From positions 186,001 through 250,000 of the forward strand of contig NZ_VHIP01000002.1 of the NCBI RefSeq assembly GCF_006494365.1: 64,000 bases of DNA, written 5' to 3'. Origin of the DNA: Aestuariibacter sp. GS-14. GTDB taxonomy: Bacteria; Pseudomonadota; Gammaproteobacteria; Enterobacterales; Alteromonadaceae. A program made the position numbers and the translations under genes. Shown here one piece after another: positions 29,223 through 38,229 of the stretch. The notes beneath the pieces are model-generated. The model was given only the letters and a program-made list of their open reading frames with translations, had not been told where the DNA came from and ran no database searches. How positions within the stretch are numbered: position 1 is the first letter of the stretch; every line of letters begins with the position of its first letter.

Positions 29223-30326
29223 GTGAAAGCGATTCCTGCCTATGTAATGCGCGGTGGCACATCCAAAGGCCTGTATTTTAAGGCCAGTGATTTACCGTCG
29301 GATACGGCCCAGCGCGATGCTATTTTGCTGGCCGTAATGGGTTCGCCGGACGAACGCCAGATTGATGGCATGGGCGGTGCACACCCGTTAACCAGTAAAG
29401 TGGCGGTGGTCAGCCCGTCAACAAGAGAAGATGCCGACGTCGACTACTTGTTTTTGCAGGTTGTGGTAGACGAAGCGCGGGTGAGTGACGCACAAAACTG
29501 CGGAAATATTCTGGCCGGTGTGGGTCCATACGCTATTGAGCAGGGTATGGTGAGCGCGCAGTCAGATGTTACCGATGTGCGCATTCACATGGTTAACACC
29601 GGAGCACTGGCTGTTGCCCGTATCCAAACGCCCAATGGCGAAGTTCAGTACGAAGGCGATGCTGCGATTGATGGCGTGCCTGGAACAGCTGCGCCAGTGA
29701 TGATTGATTTTCTGGACGTAGCGGGTTCGTCGTGTGGCGCGCTATTTCCCACTGGTAACGCCATTGACGAAATCAACGGTGTTTCAGTGACCTGTGTCGA
29801 CAATGGCATGCCAGTGGTGTTACTACATGCTTCGGCAGTGGGCGCTACCGGGCAGGAAAGTCCGGCAGAGCTGGAAGCCAAGGCCGACGTGAAAGCCAAA
29901 ATAGAAGCCATTCGTCTACAAGCAGGCAAACTGATGAATCTTGGCGATGTGACCAACAAAACCGTGCCTAAAATGAGCCTGTTATCAGCACCGGTACATG
30001 GTGGGGTAGTGAATACCCACACGTTTATTCCGCACCGGGTACATGATGCTATCGGCGTGTTGGGTTCGGTTAGCGTAGCTACTGCCTGTGTACTGGCTGG
30101 CACGGTAGCGAGCGATTATGTAAACAAAGCGGCCGATAACAGTTCACAAAGTCAAATACTCACAATTGAACATCCTACCGGCGCATTTACGGTAGAAATG
30201 GATATCAGTGGCGCAAATGCGTTAAATACATTCAGTGTAAAACGCGCAGCCTTGCTGCGTACCGCCCGATTATTAATGCGTGGAGAAGTGCTGGTACCGA
30301 GTCAGTGCCAGCCAGTAGCAGAATAA
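29223..30326 (+). CDS. galD: 4-Oxalomesaconate tautomerase (PrpF family)
   Basis: The 367-residue PrpF-fold protein opens MKAIPAYVMRGGTSKGLYF, the family's signature start. It has QIDGMGGAHPLTSKVAVV and a cysteine in DAQNCGNILAGVGPYA, the pair of active-site regions used for keto-enol isomerisation. GalD interconverts 4-oxalomesaconate tautomers to supply the form used by the hydratase encoded next. The GTG start at 29223 is preceded by GAGGA with fitting spacing and follows the ligK stop by 2 bases. In this context GalD is much likelier than a 2-methylaconitate isomerase. Confidence 0.9.
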   Translation: MKAIPAYVMRGGTSKGLYFKASDLPSDTAQRDAILLAVMGSPDERQIDGMGGAHPLTSKVAVVSPSTREDADVDYLFLQVVVDEARVSDAQNCGNILAGVGPYAIEQGMVSAQSDVTDVRIHMVNTGALAVARIQTPNGEVQYEGDAAIDGVPGTAAPVMIDFLDVAGSSCGALFPTGNAIDEINGVSVTCVDNGMPVVLLHASAVGATGQESPAELEAKADVKAKIEAIRLQAGKLMNLGDVTNKTVPKMSLLSAPVHGGVVNTHTFIPHRVHDAIGVLGSVSVATACVLAGTVASDYVNKAADNSSQSQILTIEHPTGAFTVEMDISGANALNTFSVKRAALLRTARLLMRGEVLVPSQCQPVAE

Positions 30327-30346
30327 CAACGATTGAGGACATCAGC

Positions 30347-31366
30347 ATGATCATTGATTGTCATGGACACTACACTACTGCACCAGAGCCGTTGCAGTTG
30401 TTCAGAAAAGCGCAGATTAAGGCATTCGAATCGGGGCAGGCATTGCCAGAAGTTCCCTTTATCAGCGACGATGAAATTCGTGAAAGTATCGAAAAAAACC
30501 AGTTGAAACTGCTATTAGAACGCGGTTCAGACATGACCATTTTTTCACCCCGCGCGTCAGCAATGGCCCATCATGTGGGCGATGAGGCGGTATCCAAACA
30601 GTGGACAAGCGCCTGTAATGACCTGATCAAGCGCGTTGTGGATTTGTACCCTCAACACTTTATTGGTGTGTGTCAGCTGCCGCAGTCGCCCGGTGTACCA
30701 ATTAAAAATTCGGTAGAAGAATTGGAGCGTTGTGTTACTGAACTTGGCTTTGTGGGCTGTAACCTTAACCCGGATCCGTCGGGCGGCCACTGGACGTCTA
30801 AACCACTAACCGATAAAAGCTGGTATCCCTTCTACGAGAAAATGGTAGAACTGGATGTCCCTGCGATGGTTCACGTATCAGGTTCATGCAACGAAAACTT
30901 CCATGCTACCGGCGCGCACTACATGAATGCTGACACCACGGCTTTCATGCAATTCCTGGAAGGCAATTTATTTAAGGACTTCCCTGACCTGCGCTTTATT
31001 ATTCCCCACGGCGGTGGTGCGGTTCCGTATCATTGGGGGCGCTATCGCGGCTTGGCCGATATGATGAATCAGCCGCCGCTGGCTGAGCACGTAATGAAAA
31101 ACGTGTATTTTGACACCTGTGTGTATCATCAGCCGGGTATCGATTTGTTGTTTGAAGTAATCGATATCAAAAATATTTTGTTTGGATCTGAAATGATTGG
31201 TGCGGTACGCGGGATTGATCCTGAAACCGGTCACTATTTTGACGACACCAAGCGTTACGTGGATGCATTGAATTTGTCTGATGCAGACCGCACCGCGATA
31301 TACTCTGGCAATGCTCGTCGCGTTTATCCGCGACTGGATGTCAAATTGAAGGAGATGGGCCTGTGA
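30347..31366 (+). CDS. ligJ: 4-Oxalomesaconate hydratase (amidohydrolase superfamily)
   Basis: This 339-residue metal-dependent protein begins MIIDCHGHYTTAPEPLQLF, with the HxH metal ligands at residues 6 and 8. Later ligands appear in MVHVSGS and in FIIPHGGGAVPYHWGR. The length matches LigJ enzymes, which hydrate 4-oxalomesaconate to 4-carboxy-4-hydroxy-2-oxoadipate. GAGGA upstream of the ATG at 30347 decides the start; the longer frame from 30305 overlaps galD. The stop overlaps the ligI start (GTGA). Confidence 0.93.
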   Translation: MIIDCHGHYTTAPEPLQLFRKAQIKAFESGQALPEVPFISDDEIRESIEKNQLKLLLERGSDMTIFSPRASAMAHHVGDEAVSKQWTSACNDLIKRVVDLYPQHFIGVCQLPQSPGVPIKNSVEELERCVTELGFVGCNLNPDPSGGHWTSKPLTDKSWYPFYEKMVELDVPAMVHVSGSCNENFHATGAHYMNADTTAFMQFLEGNLFKDFPDLRFIIPHGGGAVPYHWGRYRGLADMMNQPPLAEHVMKNVYFDTCVYHQPGIDLLFEVIDIKNILFGSEMIGAVRGIDPETGHYFDDTKRYVDALNLSDADRTAIYSGNARRVYPRLDVKLKEMGL

Positions 31367-32256
31367 GTCAGTTTACCCCCGATGCCGATTGGTTGCACTG
31401 GCATCAATCCCCGTCGGTGCCTGGTTACCAGGCGCCAGCAGGTGCTGTAGATGCCCATTGCCACGTGTTTGGGCCAGGCGATGCGTTTCCGTTCGCACCT
31501 GAACGCAAATACACTCCCTGTGGTGCTTCTAAAGATCAACTGTGGGCGCTTCGCGATCACCTGGGCTTTTCCCGCAATGTGATTGTGCAGGCTACCTGCC
31601 ACGGTGCTGATAACCGCGCATTGGTTGACGCACTGAACCACAGTAACGGTCTTGCACGCGGTGTAGCGACGGTTAAAGCCAGTGTTACCGACGAAGAACT
31701 GAATGCATTGCATGCTGCGGGTGTTCGCGGCGTTCGCTTTAACTTTGTAAAGCGTTTGGTTGATGCCTTACCGTTTGACGATTTAACGCTTATCGCTAAT
31801 CGTATTAAGCGCCTTGGCTGGCACATTGTGATTTACTTCGAAGCCGCAGAACTACCAGACCTATATGATTTTTTCACCAGCCTGCCCACTACGGTAGTGG
31901 TAGATCACATGGGGCGACCAGACGTGACTCAGCCGGTGGATGGCGAGCAATTTGGTTTGTTTCTTAAATTGCTGGAAGAAAATCCGAATTTCTGGTCGAA
32001 AGTGAGTTGCCCGGAACGTCTTTCAGTAAGTGGCCCAACTGGCGGTTACCTTGATGTTGTGCCATTTGCCCGCACCGTTGTGGAACGTTTCCCTGACCGT
32101 GTATTGTGGGGCACCGACTGGCCGCACCCGAATATGAAAAGCCACATGCCTGATGACGGCAAACTGGTAGACATGATCCCTTTAATTGCCCCTACAGAAG
32201 CGCTGCAGCAGAAACTGCTGATTGACAATCCTATGCGCTTGTACTGGGCGGATTAA
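31363..32256 (+). CDS. ligI: 2-Pyrone-4,6-dicarboxylate hydrolase
   Basis: The 297-residue amidohydrolase has the AVDAHCHVFGPGDAFPFAP segment diagnostic for LigI, then VIVQATCHGADNRALVDAL, VRGVRFNF and the late GTDWPHPN with the catalytic aspartate. It opens the lactone made by LigC to oxalomesaconate. The GTG start overlaps the ligJ stop by 4 bases. Its presence shows the cluster handles protocatechuate (through the pyrone) and not only gallate. Confidence 0.94.
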   Translation: MSQFTPDADWLHWHQSPSVPGYQAPAGAVDAHCHVFGPGDAFPFAPERKYTPCGASKDQLWALRDHLGFSRNVIVQATCHGADNRALVDALNHSNGLARGVATVKASVTDEELNALHAAGVRGVRFNFVKRLVDALPFDDLTLIANRIKRLGWHIVIYFEAAELPDLYDFFTSLPTTVVVDHMGRPDVTQPVDGEQFGLFLKLLEENPNFWSKVSCPERLSVSGPTGGYLDVVPFARTVVERFPDRVLWGTDWPHPNMKSHMPDDGKLVDMIPLIAPTEALQQKLLIDNPMRLYWAD

Positions 32257-32306
32257 GCAGCGGCATTGCCGCTCACGTAACCTGAATAAAACGCGGAGTA
32301 ACGAAT

Positions 32307-33248
32307 ATGAAAATTATTGTAGTGGGCCCGGGTGCCTTTGGCATAAAACACCTGGACGGCTTGCAGAATATCGATGGCGCAGAAGTAGTTGGCCTGGTGG
32401 GCCGTTCACTGGAGAAAACCCAGGGCGTAGCAAACCAGTACGGAATCCCTAATGTGTATACCAGCCTTGAAGATGCGCTGGAAAGTGATGCGGATGCCGT
32501 GATCCTGTGTACGCCTACCCAACAACACGCATCACAGGCTATTCAGTGTATGAAAGCCGGCAAACACGTGCAGGTAGAAATCCCACTGGCAGACAGCTGG
32601 GCCGATTCCGAAGCGGTAGTGAAAACTCAGCAGGAAACCGGCAAAGTATGCATGGTAGGTCATACCCGTCGTTTCAACCCTTCACACCAATGGGTGCATA
32701 ACAAAATTACTGCTGGCGAGCTGAACATTCAGCAAATGGATGTTCAAACCTATTTCTTCCGCCGCAAGAACATCAATGCCAAAGGCGAGCCGCGTTCGTG
32801 GACCGATCACCTGCTGTGGCACCATGCTGCGCATACGGTGGATTTGTTTGCGTATCAGGCTGGATCGCCAGTAGTGAAAGCCAATGCAATTCAGGGTCCA
32901 ATCCATCCTGAACTGGGTATAGCCATGGACATGTCTATTCAGTTACAAGCTGAAAATGGCGCAATTTGTACCTTGTCTTTGTCGTTTAACAACGATGGAC
33001 CATTGGGGACTTTCTTTCGTTATATCTGTGATAATGGCACCTATATTGCCCGTTACGACGACCTGGTTGATGGAAAAGAAAACCCAATCGATGTGTCTGA
33101 AGTGGATGTGTCGATGAACGGCATAGAACTGCAGGATCGCGAGTTTGTTGCTGCAATTCAGGAAGGCCGCGAGCCAAACTCAAGCGTAGGACAGGTGCTA
33201 AACTGTTATCGCGTGCTGCACGAACTTGAGCAGCAATTATCGGCATAA
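32307..33248 (+). CDS. ligC: 4-Carboxy-2-hydroxymuconate-6-semialdehyde dehydrogenase
   Basis: The 313-residue Gfo/Idh/MocA-type oxidoreductase has the Rossmann glycine motif VVGPGAFGIKH at residues 5-15 and the EIPLADSW segment that replaces the usual E-K-P motif and is typical of LigC. The distinctive SWTDHLLWHHAAHTVDLFAYQ region follows near residue 170. It oxidises the ring-cleavage product of protocatechuate (as its cyclic hemiacetal) to 2-pyrone-4,6-dicarboxylate with NADP. A small hairpin (32259-32273) separates it from ligI, but the genes are evidently one operon. Confidence 0.93.
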   Translation: MKIIVVGPGAFGIKHLDGLQNIDGAEVVGLVGRSLEKTQGVANQYGIPNVYTSLEDALESDADAVILCTPTQQHASQAIQCMKAGKHVQVEIPLADSWADSEAVVKTQQETGKVCMVGHTRRFNPSHQWVHNKITAGELNIQQMDVQTYFFRRKNINAKGEPRSWTDHLLWHHAAHTVDLFAYQAGSPVVKANAIQGPIHPELGIAMDMSIQLQAENGAICTLSLSFNNDGPLGTFFRYICDNGTYIARYDDLVDGKENPIDVSEVDVSMNGIELQDREFVAAIQEGREPNSSVGQVLNCYRVLHELEQQLSA

Positions 33249-33266
33249 TTGACTACGCTTACCGTT

Positions 33267-33291
33267 AACGGCTTGCCTGGTGCAAGCCGTT
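33267..33291 (+). terminator. Hairpin between ligC and the aldo/keto reductase gene
   Basis: AACGGCTTG and CAAGCCGTT form a 9-bp stem with a 7-base loop, followed by TTGCTTTGAGGAG. The T-run is interrupted and the ribosome site of the next gene follows at once, so this looks like a partial terminator or mRNA-stability element that lowers expression of the last gene. Confidence 0.5.
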
Positions 33292-33308
33292 TTGCTTTGA
33301 GGAGTACC

Positions 33309-34298
33309 ATGATGAATAAACGGAAACTGGCCGGTAAATGGGTAGGAGAAATTGGTTTTGGCTGTATGAATGTCAGTCATGCTTATAGCGGAAAACTACC
33401 CGAAAGTGATGCTATAAGTCTGATCCAAAGCGCTTACGAGGCTGGCATGGATCACTTTGACACCGCCGCTTTATATGGCTTTGGGGCGAACGAGGTGGTG
33501 GTAGGCAAGGCGATTAAGGGCTTTCGTAATGAGATCTTGTTAGCCAGCAAGTGCGGTATGACCGGGGTAAATGGCAAGCGCGTTATCAACGGGCACCCTA
33601 AAGCACTGCATGCAACACTGGACACCGCCCTGAAAAGCCTGCAAACCGACTACATCGACTTGTATTACCTGCACCGTATCGACCCGGATGTACCAGTAGA
33701 AGAAAGTGTGGGCGCATTGGGGGAGGCGGTAAAAGCCGGTAAAATTGGTGCAATTGGCTTATCGGAAGTCTCTGCACAAACCCTGTTGCGCGCGCATCAG
33801 GAACACCCGGTCGCTGCGCTGCAAACCGAATATTCCCTGTGGACGCGCAATGCTGAAATTGCTGTACTGGAGGCCTGTAAATCGCTGAACATCGCGTTCG
33901 TGGGATTCAGCCCATTAGCCAGGGGCTTTCTGAGCAATACCTTTACTGATATCAGTACACTCGAAGCTGGCGATATTCGCTGTGGCATGCCGCGTTTTCA
34001 GGGCGAAAACTGGCAGGCTAACCGAAAATTGTACGCTGAATTTGCCCGTCTGGCAGAACAGGTTGGCTGTACTCCCGCGCAGCTTGCGATTAAGTGGGTA
34101 TTGGCCCAGGGCGATTTTATTCATGCACTGCCAGGCACGCGTATTGAAGCGCATATGATCGAAAATATCGCGGCAAGCACATTGAAGGTGTCTGCCGAGG
34201 TATTACGCTCTGCCGGTGAGCTGATTAATCAGCAAACAGTAAAAGGGCCCAGGTACCCGGCCGCGGCACAAGGCGATATTGATACTGAAGAGTTTTAA
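33309..34298 (+). CDS. Aldo/keto reductase in the aromatic operon
   Basis: The roughly 329-residue TIM-barrel protein contains the AKR residues: DHFDTAALYGFGANEVVVG (Asp and Tyr), LLASKCGM (Lys) and YYLHRIDP (His). It uses NADPH to reduce carbonyls. GAGGAG upstream fits either ATG 33309 or ATG 33312, the second having the better spacing. It is the final gene of the lig operon, after a hairpin. No known step of the 4,5-cleavage route needs it. It might reduce an aromatic aldehyde or a toxic semialdehyde, which is inference from position only. Confidence 0.88.
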   Translation: MMNKRKLAGKWVGEIGFGCMNVSHAYSGKLPESDAISLIQSAYEAGMDHFDTAALYGFGANEVVVGKAIKGFRNEILLASKCGMTGVNGKRVINGHPKALHATLDTALKSLQTDYIDLYYLHRIDPDVPVEESVGALGEAVKAGKIGAIGLSEVSAQTLLRAHQEHPVAALQTEYSLWTRNAEIAVLEACKSLNIAFVGFSPLARGFLSNTFTDISTLEAGDIRCGMPRFQGENWQANRKLYAEFARLAEQVGCTPAQLAIKWVLAQGDFIHALPGTRIEAHMIENIAASTLKVSAEVLRSAGELINQQTVKGPRYPAAAQGDIDTEEF

Positions 34299-34315
34299 TT
34301 TGCGAAAGCACAATA

Positions 34316-34345
34316 CAGGCCTCAATCAGCGAGGCCTGGTTTTTT
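34316..34345 (+). terminator. Rho-independent terminator after the lig operon
   Basis: CAGGCCTC and GAGGCCTG pair as an 8-bp stem with a 7-base loop followed by GTTTTTT. It ends the plus-strand operon just before the convergent dioxygenase gene. Confidence 0.88.
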
Positions 34346-34349
34346 CATG

Positions 34350-35609
34350 TCAGTTTTTGTCTTTACCCGCCACTGAATAGGTTATTGCTGCGTTTCGTGA
34401 TTGCTGGAATTCCTCTACAGTTTTACCGCTCATCTGGGCATAAATATCGATGTTTGTCATGCCTAGCACGGCGGCCATTTTCTCCAGGCTGAAGAAAATC
34501 ACGCCGTAGTGAATTAGCCCTATCCAGTCCCGCGCTTTGACCAGTGAAATTTCCTGTGCCGATAGCCCATATTCGCTAAACAATGTATCGGGCGACGCTA
34601 CAAACTGTTTGCGATGCGCTGGCTCAGTGAGTTTGTGCAGGAAATGGTTAAGCCGCCAAGCGCTGTGTGCACGCTCCAGCGTGAAAGGGTGGGTACCCGG
34701 GATGTGTTCAATACCCGAAAGTTGTTCTCCCATTTTTTGCTGGTGGGCGACTATTTCATTGGCAGGGCTGTTGCCCTTATCTTTATAAATGACCGTGGCG
34801 ATATTGGTCATTGACGGCAGATAAGTGGCGCGGTGTAAACAATCGACTTGCCCGGAAAGCGCGCCACGCATGATCAACCACATGATCACTTCGGCTCCCT
34901 CCAGACCGCCCAAGCGGGCATAGTCTGCGTGGGTCATGGCAGCCAGTTGCGCAGGATCGCTTTCGAGCAAGTCGAGAAACTGTTCATCCCAATCGGGATT
35001 GTTAAAACCACAGCGTTCACCGTGTACCTGATGAGACAAGCCTCCCGTAGCGACAATGGCTACATTAATGTCTTCAGGGTAACTTTCGATTGCGCGACGC
35101 AATGCCTGACCCAGCTTAAAACAGCGCGCTGCTGTAGGGATTGGGAATTGCAACACGCCAATCTGTAGCGGAATAATGTGTTTGTCCCATCGGGTGCCTC
35201 GGTCTGTCATCATCGACAAGGGAGAAAACAAACCGTGATCAATGGGCTTTTTCTGGAAAAACGATAAATCAAATTCGTCGGCAAACAACGATTGCCCTAT
35301 GTGCCTGGCAAGGGCAGGGTGACCGGAAACAGGCGGGTAGTCGCGCGCTCCACCACCTTCATCTGCAGGGCTGAATGTGTCGTCTACGCCAAGTACAAAG
35401 GGCGAATAGTGGTCAAAGAAAAAAGACGTAATATGATCGTTATAGATAAATACCAGCGCATCGGGTTGCTCCTGGGCCAGGTAACTACCGACCTTGTCGA
35501 ACTGTTCAAATACTGGTTTCCAGGCTGGCTGTTCACGCAGCGCTCTGTCCTGGGCAAAGCCGATGGTAGGCGTATGGGAAACGCCGATGCCACCAATGAT
35601 GTTAGCCAT
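34350..35609 (-). CDS. galA: Fused extradiol dioxygenase (LigB-LigA; gallate/protocatechuate 4,5-dioxygenase)
   Basis: The 419-residue protein joins a catalytic LigB domain (about 1-280) to a LigA-type alpha domain (about 300-400) in one chain, as in GalA/DesB gallate dioxygenases; classical protocatechuate 4,5-dioxygenases are split. Likely Fe(II) ligands are H12, H59 (YNDH) and a glutamate in GLEGAEVIMW near 240; the catalytic histidine is in ATGGLSHQVHG near 193. PobA, LigC and LigI in the same cluster imply that protocatechuate must be cleaved, so either this enzyme takes both substrates or a split LigAB lies elsewhere. It is transcribed opposite to the lig operon, downstream of the TonB receptor gene. 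Confidence 0.9.
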   Translation of the reverse strand: MANIIGGIGVSHTPTIGFAQDRALREQPAWKPVFEQFDKVGSYLAQEQPDALVFIYNDHITSFFFDHYSPFVLGVDDTFSPADEGGGARDYPPVSGHPALARHIGQSLFADEFDLSFFQKKPIDHGLFSPLSMMTDRGTRWDKHIIPLQIGVLQFPIPTAARCFKLGQALRRAIESYPEDINVAIVATGGLSHQVHGERCGFNNPDWDEQFLDLLESDPAQLAAMTHADYARLGGLEGAEVIMWLIMRGALSGQVDCLHRATYLPSMTNIATVIYKDKGNSPANEIVAHQQKMGEQLSGIEHIPGTHPFTLERAHSAWRLNHFLHKLTEPAHRKQFVASPDTLFSEYGLSAQEISLVKARDWIGLIHYGVIFFSLEKMAAVLGMTNIDIYAQMSGKTVEEFQQSRNAAITYSVAGKDKN

Positions 35610-35631
35610 ATCATCCTCTGTAAAACATATT

Positions 35632-35651
35632 AAATGCCCCGCAGGGCATTT
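35632..35651 (-). promoter_or_regulatory. Hairpin in the leader of the dioxygenase gene
   Basis: On the transcript strand AAATGCCC and GGGCATTT form an 8-bp stem capped by UGCG, a stable UNCG-class tetraloop. It lies about 22 bases upstream of the dioxygenase start, just before the AGAGGA ribosome site, where it could influence translation or protect a processed 5' end. Confidence 0.5.
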
Positions 35652-35669
35652 GACATTGAATGCAAAAAG

Positions 35670-35717
35670 CAGGAATGCCCCCAGCGTGATAACACGCCCG
35701 TGCCCAGGGCATTCCTG
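35670..35717 (-). terminator. Terminator-like hairpin downstream of the TonB receptor gene
   Basis: CAGGAATGCCC and GGGCATTCCTG form a perfect 11-bp outer stem; the loop contains a smaller GCGTG/CACGC stem. On the minus strand it is followed by CTTTTTGC, a short T-run, so it can terminate or attenuate transcription between the receptor gene and the dioxygenase gene. It shares AATGCCC/GGGCATT with the hairpin at 35632-35651. Confidence 0.65.
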
Positions 35718-35723
35718 TTGCCG

Positions 35724-38162
35724 TTAAAACTCGTAGGTAAAGTTGGCGAATATCACCCTGGGGCGCGCGTAAGCTGCTTCAGCGTAACCACTGCCTGAGC
35801 CCAGCGACGAGTTGCCAGATACTTTGTACACTTCGTCGGTAGCATTGTTAACGCCAACGGTGAGTTTCCACACTTCGTCAAACGGTTGTACGCTTACTGA
35901 CATGTCTACGGTGGTGTAGCTATCCAACTGTGCAATTAACGCAGTATTGCTGGCATCAAAGTACACTTTGTCGCTAAACGACACGTCGATGCGCGGCATC
36001 ACTAAGTAGTTACTCAGTTCGGCGTAGTAACCTACACCCACGTTACCCTGGAATTCCGGTGCAAATGGCAGTTGATTGCCTTCTGCAACACCGGTGTTTA
36101 CGGGACGACCCGGCACCACAATCTCAACTGCTTCGTCTACCGAAGAATCCAGGTAACCGAATCCGCCTTCTATTACCCAGTCATCGTGCGGAACCCAGGT
36201 AAACTCCAGTTCAGCACCATCTATCGACGCTTTACCTGCGTTAAAGAACCACGGCGCAATAAACACGCGATAGGTAAATTGCAAGTCGGTATAGTCAGAA
36301 CTGAATATGGCACCGTTTAAGCGGAAGTTATCGGTAATATCCGATTTAAAGCCCAGCTCAATGGTCTGCACTTCTTCCTGATTAAACTTATGCCCGGCTT
36401 CCAGGTCTGATTCCGTTAACGCAAAGTTAAAGGTAGAGTTCCAGCCACCGCCTTTAAAGCCCTCAGCGTAACTACCATAAACCATGGTGTCGCTCGACAT
36501 CTGGTAGCTTAAGTTAAATGACATGGTAGTAGCTGAAAAATCCGCTTCGTATAACATTACTTCCAGATATTTGGCATCCGGATCGGCGTAGTCGAACTGG
36601 TCCGGAATTGATCCTTTGGTTTCTTCTGTACGGCGAATACCCACTGCTGCACTTAACTGATCAGTAATGTCGTAAGTTACTTGTGTATAGTATGCAAACG
36701 ATTCGTTTTGGGTAATGTTATTGTCGCTGTCAAGGTGGCAGCCATCTGTGCCTTCACCGCAACTGTAGCCAGTAGGTTTATCGCCTACCTGAACGGTAAG
36801 AATGTCGGTGACTTCTTCTTCGTAGTAGTAAATACCAGCAACTGCAGTCAGGTTGTCGGTTACATAATTAAACTGGAATTCCTGGCTAAACTGGTCGCCG
36901 GATGAATCAAAGTCAGTATGTAAGATGGTAAACGGAGTATTATCAGCGTCACGACGACCTACCCATTCCAGGTTGCGGTATGACGTGATCGATTTTACCG
37001 TAAATTCTTCGGTAAACACGTACTCCAGGTTCAATGAAGCGCCCCAGTTGGTCATTGAGCTACCCATTTCAGCCGTACCGTTGTTGGCAAACGGGCCTGC
37101 ATCCCACTGATTGTTGACACAACGTGAATCGGTATTTTCGCCGGTGTAGCCACGTGGGCCGCCGCCAGAAGTTAGTAAGCCAGATACGTCAAGTGCAGAG
37201 CCTGCTGCTGTTGTTACAGGGCGTCCTGGTGGTCCTGGGTAAGCAACCCACGCATCGGGACAACCGGCTATCACACTTTGACTGGCGCCAAACCAGCCTG
37301 CGTCCTGCGCGGTATTGGTTACGTCGTCATTGTTGTTATATCCGGCAAATACCAAAGCAGAACCGTTTTCATCGGCGTTGGTGTAGTCGTAAAGGAATTT
37401 GGCAGTAAATTTATCGCTTGGATCGTAATAGATTTTGGCCGAAAACGTGGTGTTGTTGGTGTCGCCTAAATCCAGCCCGTCGTATAGCCGTTTTACGTAA
37501 CCGTCTTGTTTCTTTGTACCGGCAGTAAAACGAGTCAGCAGGCTGTCTGAAATGGGAATATCAATAGCCCCAAAGGCTTCAATCAGTGAGTCTTCTCCAA
37601 TGCCGAAGCGCACTTTACCGCCCAATTCGTCGCCCGGTGCCTGGGTATTAATTAATACCGCACCACCAATGGTGTTACGGCCAAACAGCGTTCCTTGTGG
37701 TCCGCGCAATACCTGCACACTTTCAATATCGCGCAATTCCATGTTACCGCCAACCGACTGACCAATGTAAACATCGTCGATATACAAGCCTACACCCGGG
37801 TCGGTGTTCGCTCGCGGACTGATTTGACCTACACCACGCACAAAAATAACCGATGAGTTATTGTTGCCTGCCAGTGGTGCATTATTAGTAAATTGCAAGT
37901 TAGGGGTGATTTTGCCAATATCATCAGAACCGGTGATCTGACGACGTTCCAGTGCGTCACCGTTGAACGAGGTTACTGAAACCGGCACTTCCTGCAGGTT
38001 TTCGGTAACTTTTCGTGCGGTAACGGTAATTTTGTCAAGTGCCTGACTCGCTCCGATTTTTGCGCCTTCCTCAGGTTGTTCCTGAGCAATCACAACGCCC
38101 GACTGCAAAGCCAATCCGGTTGCAATAGCAACCGCGATACGTGACATGTTAATTGTTTTCAT
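35724..38162 (-). CDS. TonB-dependent receptor of the aromatic cluster
   Basis: The 812-residue outer-membrane protein has a Sec signal peptide (cleavage near VIA-QEQ), a TonB box candidate in DKITVTARK, a plug domain (VPVSVTSFNGDALERRQI, then VLRGPQGTLFGRNTIGGAVLI) and a beta-barrel ending in aromatic FANFTYEF. It would import a scarce or large substrate using the TonB-ExbBD system. Its location between the dioxygenase gene and the second tandem-HTH LysR suggests uptake of an aromatic compound such as lignin- or tannin-derived material, an inference from context. The start has no conspicuous Shine-Dalgarno. Confidence 0.92.
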   Translation of the reverse strand: MKTINMSRIAVAIATGLALQSGVVIAQEQPEEGAKIGASQALDKITVTARKVTENLQEVPVSVTSFNGDALERRQITGSDDIGKITPNLQFTNNAPLAGNNNSSVIFVRGVGQISPRANTDPGVGLYIDDVYIGQSVGGNMELRDIESVQVLRGPQGTLFGRNTIGGAVLINTQAPGDELGGKVRFGIGEDSLIEAFGAIDIPISDSLLTRFTAGTKKQDGYVKRLYDGLDLGDTNNTTFSAKIYYDPSDKFTAKFLYDYTNADENGSALVFAGYNNNDDVTNTAQDAGWFGASQSVIAGCPDAWVAYPGPPGRPVTTAAGSALDVSGLLTSGGGPRGYTGENTDSRCVNNQWDAGPFANNGTAEMGSSMTNWGASLNLEYVFTEEFTVKSITSYRNLEWVGRRDADNTPFTILHTDFDSSGDQFSQEFQFNYVTDNLTAVAGIYYYEEEVTDILTVQVGDKPTGYSCGEGTDGCHLDSDNNITQNESFAYYTQVTYDITDQLSAAVGIRRTEETKGSIPDQFDYADPDAKYLEVMLYEADFSATTMSFNLSYQMSSDTMVYGSYAEGFKGGGWNSTFNFALTESDLEAGHKFNQEEVQTIELGFKSDITDNFRLNGAIFSSDYTDLQFTYRVFIAPWFFNAGKASIDGAELEFTWVPHDDWVIEGGFGYLDSSVDEAVEIVVPGRPVNTGVAEGNQLPFAPEFQGNVGVGYYAELSNYLVMPRIDVSFSDKVYFDASNTALIAQLDSYTTVDMSVSVQPFDEVWKLTVGVNNATDEVYKVSGNSSLGSGSGYAEAAYARPRVIFANFTYEF

Positions 38163-38229
38163 CTCTGTGCCCTCATCGATTAAAACTATTGTAATTATGT
38201 TGTTAACATTATGTGTCGGACTGAATATC

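Noticed and set aside
32259-32273. AGCGGC/GCCGCT hairpin between ligI and ligC
   Set aside because: Only 6 bp with no T-run; not enough to call a terminator inside the operon.
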